Of a stretch of 14,425 bases of DNA, positions 7,036 to 13,635 are shown piece by piece; the stretch's first letter is position 1; every line of letters starts with the position of its first letter. The position numbers were made by a program, and so were the translations under genes. The notes under the pieces were generated by a model. That model saw only the letters and a list, made by a program, of their open reading frames with translations, made no database searches and was not told where the DNA came from. Source of the stretch: Betaproteobacteria bacterium (GTDB lineage: Bacteria > Pseudomonadota > Gammaproteobacteria > Burkholderiales > Burkholderiaceae_E); contig RFVZ01000043.1 of NCBI GenBank assembly GCA_009922405.1, forward strand, positions 1 to 14,425. Reading direction: 5' to 3'.

Positions 7036-8718
7036 ATGGAAAAGATCTGGCTAGCCAGTTATCCCAAAGACGTTCCGGCCGAAATTCGCCTGGATGATCT
7101 AGGATCGATCGGCTCGTACTTTGAGGCCAATGTCCGAAAATTCGCCGATCGCCGGGCCTTTATCAGCGGAGCGACTGGCAAAGCCATCACCTATCGCGAA
7201 CTGGACCAACTGTCTGCGCGGTTTGCGGCCAAATTGCAAAGCCTCGGCATGGCCCCTGGCGAGCGGATTGCCCTGATGATGCCCAACCTGTTGCAGTACC
7301 CGGTCTGTCTCTTTGGGGCGCTGCGTGCGGGTTACGTGGTGGTCAACGTCAACCCGATGTATACGCCGCGCGAACTCGAGCATCAGCTCACCGATTCTGG
7401 TGCCGTCGCTATTGTGGTGTGTGATCTCTTTGCGCACACGCTGCAAAAAGTGATCGATAAGACTCAGTTGCGCCATGTGATTCTGACGGGTGTGGCTGAT
7501 CTCATGTCATTGCCGCTTCGCCTCATCGCGTGGGCGGGTCTGAAGGCCAAGGGGATGCCTCTGCCCTATGAGCTACCGGAAGGCCTGAGCCTAAACCTGA
7601 GAGAGATCCTGCAGGACGGTCGACTGCCTTCGCCCCGATCGGTCTCAGTGAAGCCTGGAGAGCTGGCGTTTCTGCAGTACACGGGGGGAACGACCGGTGT
7701 CGCGAAAGGCGCGATGCTGACCCATCTGAATGTCATGGCCAATGCGCGCCAGGGTTTTGTCTGGTTTGAATCCTTGACGGATCTGAAGGATGAGCAGATC
7801 TCGATCATGGCGTTGCCGATGTATCACATCTTCGCGCTCAGCCTGGCGATCAATGGGCTCGAAATGGGTGGAACCGGAGTCCTGGTTGCGGACCCCCGCG
7901 ACACCAAGGCGTTTCTGAAGGTGTTGTCGAAGTACCGCTTTGTGACCTTGCCAGGGGTCAATACGCTTTTCAATAACTTATTGAACGAGCCTGGGTTTGA
8001 GAAGCTCGATTTCTCGGCGCTCAAGGTGTCGGTAGGCGGTGGGACTGCAATCCAGCGGGCAGTCGCCGAGCGCTGGCAGGCACTGACGCGGTCGCCTTTG
8101 GCCGAAGGGTATGGGCTGACCGAATGCTCTCCTACGGTTTCAGTTACGCCGATGGATCGGCCAGACTTTACGGGATCGATCGGACTCCCGTTGCCGTCGA
8201 CTGAGGTGTCGTTGCGCGATGCCAATGGCATTGAGGTGGCTCTGGGGGAACGTGGCGAACTCTGCGTGCGCGGTCCACAGGTCATGGCGGGGTACTGGCA
8301 GCGCCCCGAAGAAACGGCCAATGTGATGACGAGCGATGGTTTTCTTCGTACGGGCGACGTGGCGACCATCGATGCGCAGGGTTTTTTGCGAATTGTGGAT
8401 CGGGTCAAGGATATGGTTCTGGTCTCCGGGTTCAACGTGTTCCCCAATGAGATCGAAGGCGTGGTCGCGATGCATCCTGGTGTCGGCGAAGTCGCAGCGA
8501 TTGGCCGCCCTGATCCAGTGACGGGCGAGGCCGTCCACTTGTGCGTTGTCCGCAAGGACCCTTCGCTGACGGAGCAGGACGTGATCGCGCATTGCAAACT
8601 CGAACTCACCGGTTACAAGATCCCGAAGCACGTGCACTTCATGGCTGACCTCCCTAAAAGCCCGGTGGGCAAGATTCTGCGCAGGGAGATTCGAGAAGCC
8701 CTGTCCAAGTCGGCTTGA
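7036..8718 (+). CDS. fadD: Long-chain fatty-acid CoA ligase
   Basis: The gene encodes 560 residues (E. coli FadD has 561), with similarity along the whole length beginning at MEKIWLASYPKDVPAEI. It uses ATP to form an acyl-adenylate and then acyl-CoA, at the inner face of the cytoplasmic membrane. Motifs: MMPNLLQYPV (81-90), NVNPMYTPRELEHQL (104-118), the P-loop YTGGTTGVAKGAMLTH (215-230), EGYGLTECSP, the fatty-acid-binding signature from RTGD to SGFNVFPNEIE, and the C-terminal PKSPVGKILRRE with the catalytic lysine. The frame is open upstream to 6922, but homology starts exactly at ATG 7036, preceded by GGGGGAG, so this start is chosen. It heads the plus operon, and its product is the likely feedstock for the crotonase, reductase and ACBP. 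A FadD paralogue for a non-standard acid is possible. Confidence 0.96.
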   Translation: MEKIWLASYPKDVPAEIRLDDLGSIGSYFEANVRKFADRRAFISGATGKAITYRELDQLSARFAAKLQSLGMAPGERIALMMPNLLQYPVCLFGALRAGYVVVNVNPMYTPRELEHQLTDSGAVAIVVCDLFAHTLQKVIDKTQLRHVILTGVADLMSLPLRLIAWAGLKAKGMPLPYELPEGLSLNLREILQDGRLPSPRSVSVKPGELAFLQYTGGTTGVAKGAMLTHLNVMANARQGFVWFESLTDLKDEQISIMALPMYHIFALSLAINGLEMGGTGVLVADPRDTKAFLKVLSKYRFVTLPGVNTLFNNLLNEPGFEKLDFSALKVSVGGGTAIQRAVAERWQALTRSPLAEGYGLTECSPTVSVTPMDRPDFTGSIGLPLPSTEVSLRDANGIEVALGERGELCVRGPQVMAGYWQRPEETANVMTSDGFLRTGDVATIDAQGFLRIVDRVKDMVLVSGFNVFPNEIEGVVAMHPGVGEVAAIGRPDPVTGEAVHLCVVRKDPSLTEQDVIAHCKLELTGYKIPKHVHFMADLPKSPVGKILRREIREALSKSA

Positions 8719-8734
8719 CGGTTGGGACCATCCG

Positions 8735-9049
8735 ATGAACAGTTTTCGTATTGCGCCAATTCGGTTTGCAAAGCCGATCGCGATCAAAAGTAGATCCATT
8801 CTGTTTTTTGCCATCGCCATTGCTTGCCCCGCTCAGGCGCAACTTTTTGGCGCGTCAATCGAATCAATGATTGATAAGCGCTTCAAAGAAGCGGATAAAA
8901 ACAAGGACGGTAAGCTGACGCTGGACGAAGCGAAGGAGGGAATGCCCCGAGTCGCGAAGAACTTCGAACAGCTGGACTCTGAACGCCGGGGCTACGTGAC
9001 CGTCGAGCAAATCAAGAAAGCAGTAGCCTCGCAGGGCGGCAGTGAATGA
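8735..9049 (+). CDS. Exported EF-hand calcium-binding protein
   Basis: The gene encodes 104 residues. A long basic N-region and hydrophobic core (about 21-31) end in CPAQAQ, with a likely signal-peptidase cut after A35, leaving a mature protein of about 69 residues in the periplasm. The first EF-hand loop is canonical: D54-x-N56-x-D58-G59-K60-L61 with E65 at position 12. The second, starting at D81, is degenerate (R85 at position 5, Q92 at position 12), so one site probably binds calcium. It starts 16 bases after fadD, and its TGA overlaps the next ATG (ATGA), so it is firmly within the operon. The ribosome site is weak. The role is unknown; it may buffer or sense calcium, or stabilise an envelope partner such as the anchored hydrolases encoded divergently (inference). 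Confidence 0.85.
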   Translation: MNSFRIAPIRFAKPIAIKSRSILFFAIAIACPAQAQLFGASIESMIDKRFKEADKNKDGKLTLDEAKEGMPRVAKNFEQLDSERRGYVTVEQIKKAVASQGGSE

Positions 9050-9963
9050 TGAAAATCCTGCGTACCCCTGATTCGCACTTTGAAGGATTGCCTGGTTGGG
9101 ATTTCGAACCACACTACACGACCATCACCGCCGATGACGGTACGCCGATCCGGATCGCCCATGCCGAGCAGGGACCCTCGGATGGCGAACCGATTGTGCT
9201 CATGCATGGCAACCCGACCTGGTCCTACCTCCATCGGCACATGCTGCGCCCACTCGCGTCCACCGGGCGTCGCGTGATTGCGGTGGATCTGGTCGGGCAC
9301 GGGCGTTCCGATAAACCAGCATCGAAACAGGACTACACGCTGCCGGCCCACATTGACTGGATGTCGAAGTGGCTGCTCGCCATGGATTTGCAGAACGTCA
9401 CGCTGTATTGCCAGGATTGGGGCGGAACGATTGGGTTGCACCTGGTCGTCAAATTTCCGGAACGATTCGACCGGGTGGCGATTTCCAACAGCGGAATGCC
9501 GGTGGGGGGCGGAGGAAACTGGTTTCTCGACCTCTGGACTGCAGTCATGAAACGAGCAACCCGTTTCCCGTGGTTCGTACTCAAGCCAGGATTTGCCAGG
9601 AAGATCAGTGATGACGTCTATCGAGCCTACCGTGCACCCTATCCGACGCCGGAGTACGAGCGGGGTCCGGCCAAGTTCCCGGTCTTGATCGCGGTCCGCC
9701 CCGATAACCCTAACGTACCCTTGAACAAGTCTGCTTGGGACAAGCTCAAGACATTCAAGAAGCCCTTCTTGACTTTGTTTGGCGCCAAAGATCTGGTTGC
9801 CCGCGGCGCGGATAAGAGAATGCAGCGCGCAATCCCGGGCGCCAAAGGCCAGGACCATGCGGTCTTTCCAAACGCCAAGCATTTCATTCAGGAAGACGAG
9901 CCCGAGTTGCTGGTTGAGCACCTCATCCGTTTTCTGGCGGTGAAACCACCGGCGACCGATTAA
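9046..9963 (+). CDS. Haloalkane-dehalogenase-like alpha/beta hydrolase (HLD-I, DhmA-like)
   Basis: The gene encodes 305 residues. The N-terminus (LRTPDSHFEGL) and overall pattern resemble mycobacterial DhmA and Xanthobacter DhlA. HGNPTW (54-59) forms the oxyanion/halide-binding loop. CQDWGG carries nucleophile D124 with adjacent halide-binding W125. FGAKDLV supplies D249, and AKHFIQED supplies H279, giving the Asp-His-Asp triad of subfamily I. Cap-domain W164 or W159 could be the second halide-binding tryptophan; I cannot decide without a structure. Known members cleave carbon-halogen bonds by hydrolysis without cofactor; relatives with altered caps act on epoxides or esters. The start is ATG 9046 in ATGA overlap with the EF-hand gene; ATG 9049 is possible. 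No signal peptide is seen, so it is cytoplasmic. Annotation as dehalogenase is well supported, the substrate is not. Confidence 0.85.
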   Translation: MMKILRTPDSHFEGLPGWDFEPHYTTITADDGTPIRIAHAEQGPSDGEPIVLMHGNPTWSYLHRHMLRPLASTGRRVIAVDLVGHGRSDKPASKQDYTLPAHIDWMSKWLLAMDLQNVTLYCQDWGGTIGLHLVVKFPERFDRVAISNSGMPVGGGGNWFLDLWTAVMKRATRFPWFVLKPGFARKISDDVYRAYRAPYPTPEYERGPAKFPVLIAVRPDNPNVPLNKSAWDKLKTFKKPFLTLFGAKDLVARGADKRMQRAIPGAKGQDHAVFPNAKHFIQEDEPELLVEHLIRFLAVKPPATD

Positions 9964-10014
9964 ACAAGCGCGCGATCGCCTCGCACATCACGCTCTTACC
10001 GAGGAGACTTCTTC

Positions 10015-11037
10015 ATGACGTTAAGTAAGACCCAAACTCAGACAACGCCGACCCAGATTCGCCTCAACGCCCGCCCCAAGGGAATGACCAACGCTTCGAC
10101 CTGGCATATCACGCAGGACGCGCCGCCCGCTCTCGAGGACGGCGATCTGCGCGTTTCGGTCGAATACATTTCGGTCGACCCTGCAATGCGGGGTTGGCTC
10201 GACGACGTCCGCAGTTACCTTCCGCCAGTTGCACTGGGCGAGGTGATGCGTGCCAGTGGCGTTGGCCACGTGCTGGAGTCACGATCGGCTGCGTTTGCCG
10301 CCGGTGATGCCGTTTTCGGGATGACTGGGGTCCAATCGGAGTATGTCGGTCCCGCCAAAGGTTTTTTCAAAATTGATCCCCGGCTGGCTCCGCTACCAAC
10401 CTACCTGGGCGGTTTTGGATCGACCGGTATGACGGCCTACTTTGGCCTGCTCGAAGTGGGCCAACCCAAGGCCGGCGAGACCGTGGTGGTGTCTGCCGCC
10501 GCTGGAGCCGTGGGATCGGTCGTCGGGCAGATTGCCAAGATTCTTGGCTGTCGTGTGGTTGGCATTGCCGGTGGGGCCGACAAGTGTCGTGCGGTGGTCG
10601 ATGAGTTTGGATTTGATGCGTGTATTGATTATCAGAACGAGTCGGTTGCGGAAGGGCTGAAAAAGCACTGCCCCGATCGAATCGATGTTTATTTTGATAA
10701 CGTTGGTGGGAAGATCCTCGATACCTGTTTGACCCGCCTTGCGTTGCGGGCTCGAGTCGTGATTTGCGGAGCGATCAGTCAATACAACGCCACGGAGCGA
10801 CCCGCCGGCCCGTCGAATTATCTCCAGCTACTGGTTTCGCGAGCGCGGATGGAAGGCTTCGTGGTCCTGGACTATGCAAAGCAGTTCCCGGTGGCGATCG
10901 CCCAAATGGCTGGTTGGCTAACGGACGGAAAGCTCAAATTCAGTGAGCATGTGGTCGACGGACTCGATCGGTTTCCAGAGGCGATCAATATGCTTTTCAG
11001 TGGTAGGAACACGGGTAAGTTGATCGTCAAGGTTTAA
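10015..11037 (+). CDS. Zinc-independent MDR NADP-dependent oxidoreductase (CurA/prostaglandin-reductase-like)
   Basis: The gene encodes 340 residues of the medium-chain dehydrogenase/reductase superfamily. The N-terminal substrate part contains SVDPAMRGWLDD (53-64), typical of leukotriene B4 dehydrogenase/CurA-type reductases. The Rossmann domain begins with ETVVVSAAAGAVGS (155-168) and includes YFDNVGG. No catalytic zinc ligands are seen. Such enzymes reduce the double bond of alpha,beta-unsaturated ketones or aldehydes with NADPH. A strong ribosome site (GAGGAG, 10001-10006) precedes ATG 10015 by 8 bases; the gap of 51 bases from the dehalogenase gene keeps it in the operon. In this context it may saturate an enone intermediate, next to the crotonase encoded immediately downstream. 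Confidence 0.92.
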   Translation: MTLSKTQTQTTPTQIRLNARPKGMTNASTWHITQDAPPALEDGDLRVSVEYISVDPAMRGWLDDVRSYLPPVALGEVMRASGVGHVLESRSAAFAAGDAVFGMTGVQSEYVGPAKGFFKIDPRLAPLPTYLGGFGSTGMTAYFGLLEVGQPKAGETVVVSAAAGAVGSVVGQIAKILGCRVVGIAGGADKCRAVVDEFGFDACIDYQNESVAEGLKKHCPDRIDVYFDNVGGKILDTCLTRLALRARVVICGAISQYNATERPAGPSNYLQLLVSRARMEGFVVLDYAKQFPVAIAQMAGWLTDGKLKFSEHVVDGLDRFPEAINMLFSGRNTGKLIVKV

Positions 11038-11070
11038 TCACTTCAATCAACAAACGCCAAGGAGACCCTA

Positions 11071-11862
11071 ATGGATCCAGTGATTCTCACGATCGAAGGC
11101 CCGATCGCCACCGTGACTCTAAATCGCCCAGCCGCGCTGAATGCGCTGTCGTGGGAAATGAATGAGGCGCTGGTCGAGATCAGTACTCGACTCGAGCACG
11201 ATACGGTCATTCGGTGTGTGGTCATCCAGGGCGCAGGTGATCACTTCATGGCGGGTGGCGATGTCAAAGGCTTCAGCGAGGGGCCGACCGATCCGCAAGA
11301 ACGCCGGAAACTTTTCGAGCACGGGATCTCCCAGACCCACAGCATCATTACTCGCCTGCGGCGAATGCCCAAACCGGTGATCGCTAGCGTCAAGGGCGCC
11401 GTGGCAGGGTTTGGCATATCGCTGATGAGTGCCTGTGATCTGGTTGTCGCGGCCGATAGCAGCTACTTCACTCTCGCGTATTGCCATATCGGGACGTCGC
11501 CGGATGGGGGGGCAACCTATGCCCTGCCGCGCACGGTTGGGGTCAAACAGGCAATGGAAATCGCGATGTTGGGAGATCGTTTTGATGCAACCCGGGCACT
11601 CGAACTGGGTCTGATCAACCGGGTCGTCCCGGTGGTTGAACTCGAGGGCGCGACCACCAAGCTCGCCGCACGTCTGGCGAAGGGTCCGACTGCGGTTTAT
11701 GGTCGAACGAAAAATCTGATCAATCAGTCGCTGAACCGGACGCTCCCGGAGCAATTGCAGGCCGAACAGGACAACTTCGTCGCTTCCGCGCTGGACGCAG
11801 ACTTCAGCGAGGGCATTCGAGCGTTTGTCGAAAAGCGAAAGCCGAATTTCCTCGGCCATTGA
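11071..11862 (+). CDS. Enoyl-CoA hydratase/isomerase (crotonase family)
   Basis: The gene encodes 263 residues, the normal crotonase length. The first oxyanion-hole strand is HFMAGGDVKGF (58-68) and the second is KGAVAGFGISLMSACDLVVAA (108-128). IGTSPDGGATYALPRTVG (140-157) places D145 where hydratases have their second catalytic glutamate, and no glutamate is evident at the first position. This pattern is seen in isomerase or PaaG-like members rather than classical hydratases. Reaction: hydration or double-bond shift of an enoyl-CoA in the cytoplasm. The ribosome site AAGGAG (11059-11064) stands 6 bases before ATG 11071; the gap from the reductase gene is 33 bases. It probably acts on CoA esters made by the FadD of this operon. 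Confidence 0.92.
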   Translation: MDPVILTIEGPIATVTLNRPAALNALSWEMNEALVEISTRLEHDTVIRCVVIQGAGDHFMAGGDVKGFSEGPTDPQERRKLFEHGISQTHSIITRLRRMPKPVIASVKGAVAGFGISLMSACDLVVAADSSYFTLAYCHIGTSPDGGATYALPRTVGVKQAMEIAMLGDRFDATRALELGLINRVVPVVELEGATTKLAARLAKGPTAVYGRTKNLINQSLNRTLPEQLQAEQDNFVASALDADFSEGIRAFVEKRKPNFLGH

Positions 11863-11899
11863 ACCCCTGGCCTGAAGCCCTTAACGTTTGGAACTTCAC

Positions 11900-12835
11900 A
11901 TGAATCGAGTCCTCGCCCATACGGGCGCCCGATATCCCATCATTCAGGCACCCATGGGCTGGATTGCCCGATCACAGTTGGCGCTGTCGGTGTCGCGAGC
12001 GGGTGGCTTGGGCGTGATTGAAACTTCTTCGGGCGAGACCGAAGACTGCAAACGCGAGATCGAGGTCATGCGCGCTTCCGGGCTGCCGTTTGGGGTCAAT
12101 CTGCCCATCCGGTTTCTTAAAGACGACGCCATGCTCAAGTTTGTCTGTGAGAGTGGCGTACGTTGGGTGAGCACTTCGGCAGGTAGCCCCGCGAAGTTCA
12201 TCGCACCGCTCAAGAGCGCGGGGATTGCCGTCTACCATGCGGTTCCGACCCTGGAGCTGGCGCAGAAGTGCGTCGATGCTGGCGTGGATGGCCTCGTTGT
12301 AGAAGGTGCGGAGGGCGGAGGCTTCAAGAATCCGGAGGAGGTCTCCACCCTGGTCCTGCTTCAAGCCATTCGCGAGAAGGTCGATGTCCCTTTGATTGCG
12401 GCGGGAGGGATCTGCGACGGTCGCGGCATGGCAGCCGCCTTTGCACTAGGGGCTGAGGCGATCCAGATGGGGACCCGGTTTGTAAGCGCTGCCGAGAGCC
12501 CGGTTCATGCGAATTACAAGAACGCAATTGTCGATGCAGCTGCGACCGGTACGCTGGTGTTGAATCAGAAGTCCACGCCCTGTATCCGTGCGCTCAAGTC
12601 TCAGAGCATGTTGGCCGTGCATCAGTCTGGACTCCTGCCTCCCGATGCATTCAAGGGAATTCGCCAAGTGTATTTTGACGGGGACATGGAGGCGGCTCCG
12701 GCACTGGCGGGACAGAGCGCAGGTCTGATTCACGAGGTGAAATCGGCGCAGCGCATCATCGAAGACACCGTCGCGGAATTCTTCGCTATCACAAAGCGCC
12801 TCGGCGCATTGGCCTCCGCGCATTCTTTTGCTTAA
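11900..12835 (+). CDS. Nitronate-monooxygenase-like flavoprotein lacking the usual active-site His
   Basis: The gene encodes 311 residues of the 2-nitropropane dioxygenase/FabK-like TIM-barrel family. Visible: YPIIQAPMGWIA (12-23), GGLGVIETSSGE (35-46), FGVNLPI (64-70), and the FMN-phosphate loop AAGGICDGRG (167-176) with ALGAEAIQMGTRF (182-194). Classical nitronate monooxygenases have EAGGH at the active site; here it is EGGGF, with F142 in place of His. Oxidation of nitronates is therefore doubtful, and it may be an FMN-dependent reductase or oxidase of another substrate. ATG 11900 is chosen; a TTG at 11888 in frame adds four residues and is the alternative. The gap from the crotonase gene is 37 bases, and it is the last gene of the plus operon. 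Confidence 0.88.
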   Translation: MNRVLAHTGARYPIIQAPMGWIARSQLALSVSRAGGLGVIETSSGETEDCKREIEVMRASGLPFGVNLPIRFLKDDAMLKFVCESGVRWVSTSAGSPAKFIAPLKSAGIAVYHAVPTLELAQKCVDAGVDGLVVEGAEGGGFKNPEEVSTLVLLQAIREKVDVPLIAAGGICDGRGMAAAFALGAEAIQMGTRFVSAAESPVHANYKNAIVDAAATGTLVLNQKSTPCIRALKSQSMLAVHQSGLLPPDAFKGIRQVYFDGDMEAAPALAGQSAGLIHEVKSAQRIIEDTVAEFFAITKRLGALASAHSFA

Positions 12836-12861
12836 GCGAAGTCGGCTGCGTTCTGGGCTTA

Positions 12862-13476
12862 TCAACCGGGCATTTCGGTGACCGGTCCCTGGAAGCTGCG
12901 CAAAGACGGGAAGAAAAAGTAGGCTTTGGCTGGCCGAGGGGCTCTAAACACCCAAGGTTTGCTGAGGGTGAGCCGGCGAAGGCTGAAGCCGGGTGGACAT
13001 TCGAATGGTTTCGAATCGGCGAGCGCGTCGACTTGTTCCACAAAGGCATACCCCTCCGGGCTAATCAGGAATTCAAGTTCACGACCCGCTGAAAACACGA
13101 CGCAGTGGTGTTTGTCGACCATCGCTTCGATGCCGGAACCTCCCGGCAAGGGCGCAAATTTCCCGGGCTTGGCCACCAGACGAAAGCGCAGTCCACCGAT
13201 CACGCGTTCCGTGAGTGGGCCGTCCGCGCCGGCGCCAGGCGAGCGGTCAAACCAGGCCAAGTCCATGGACGATACTGCGGGCCCGTACTTGACCATCCCA
13301 GGTCCGATCTCTAGAGCCTTGGCTTGGGCGGGCGTGACTTCGTCAAGGCTTAGCCACACTTCGCCCGTTACGTTATCCATGACCTCCATCATTCTTGCCC
13401 TGAGGTGGGGAACGCGGTTAACCGCGGGGACCTCGGCAGGAATCAGTGAAAGCAGGTCGCAGGCACCGGTTGTCAT
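12862..13476 (-). CDS. Conserved-looking hypothetical protein, 204 residues
   Basis: I do not recognise this protein. It has no signal peptide, no membrane segment and no catalytic motif I can name. It is proline- and aromatic-rich near the C-terminus (FRAPRPAKAYFFFPSLRSF, about 175-193), with a HHC near residue 125. Composition and codon use look like those of its neighbours. The start is decided by a ribosome site: AGGA (13485-13488, minus strand) sits 8 bases before ATG 13476; the upstream in-frame TTG 13482 lies between them and is less likely. The gene converges on the plus operon with 26 bases between stops, and is divergent from the DUF2855 gene with a shared control region, so it may be regulated with that gene rather than with the operons. 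Confidence 0.75.
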   Translation of the reverse strand: MTTGACDLLSLIPAEVPAVNRVPHLRARMMEVMDNVTGEVWLSLDEVTPAQAKALEIGPGMVKYGPAVSSMDLAWFDRSPGAGADGPLTERVIGGLRFRLVAKPGKFAPLPGGSGIEAMVDKHHCVVFSAGRELEFLISPEGYAFVEQVDALADSKPFECPPGFSLRRLTLSKPWVFRAPRPAKAYFFFPSLRSFQGPVTEMPG

Positions 13477-13635
13477 GGGCAAATTCCTAACGTATCCGTG
13501 GATGACGACCGGACGATATTAACGAAGCTTAGCTAAATTGACACGGTTCGTGCCAATATGTTCCACTAAGGCCGGTATCGAGGTGCGCTAGGTTTTTTCT
13601 CCGAGCCACAGGTCTCGTTTTTCAAGGAGACGAAG
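13477..13635. promoter_or_regulatory. Divergent control region with operator-like palindrome
   Basis: These 159 bases separate the hypothetical gene (minus) from the DUF2855 gene (plus). The arms ATTGACACG (13537-13545) and CGTGCCAAT (13549-13557) form an inverted repeat with one mismatch around a GTT spacer. A perfect -35 hexamer TTGACA (13538-13543, plus) lies inside the left arm, and TTGGCA on the minus strand lies inside the right arm. No good -10 hexamer is found at 16-18 bases from either. The arrangement suits a repressor or activator of TetR, LysR or similar type controlling both directions, but no regulator gene is in the window. Confidence 0.5.
13624..13629 (+). promoter_or_regulatory. 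Ribosome binding site deciding a TTG start
   Basis: AAGGAG lies 6 bases before TTG 13636. There is no in-frame ATG or GTG nearby that would include the family's N-terminal strand, so this site fixes the start of the DUF2855 gene. Confidence 0.65.

Noticed and set aside
7824..8609. 261-codon frame antisense to fadD
   Set aside because: It is low-complexity in Ser, Thr and Pro and lies wholly within the conserved FadD coding region.
8992..9921. 309-codon frame antisense to the dehalogenase gene
   Set aside because: It covers the same bases as a gene with an intact catalytic triad on the other strand; its translation shows no family pattern.
11119..11859. 246-codon frame antisense to the crotonase gene
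   Set aside because: The plus strand carries the complete crotonase with ribosome site; the antisense translation has no recognisable motif.
12836..12885. Bidirectional terminator between the converging genes
   Set aside because: Only a weak ACCGG-N12-CCGGT repeat lies here, inside the 3' end of the minus-strand gene and without a T-run, so I cannot support a terminator.
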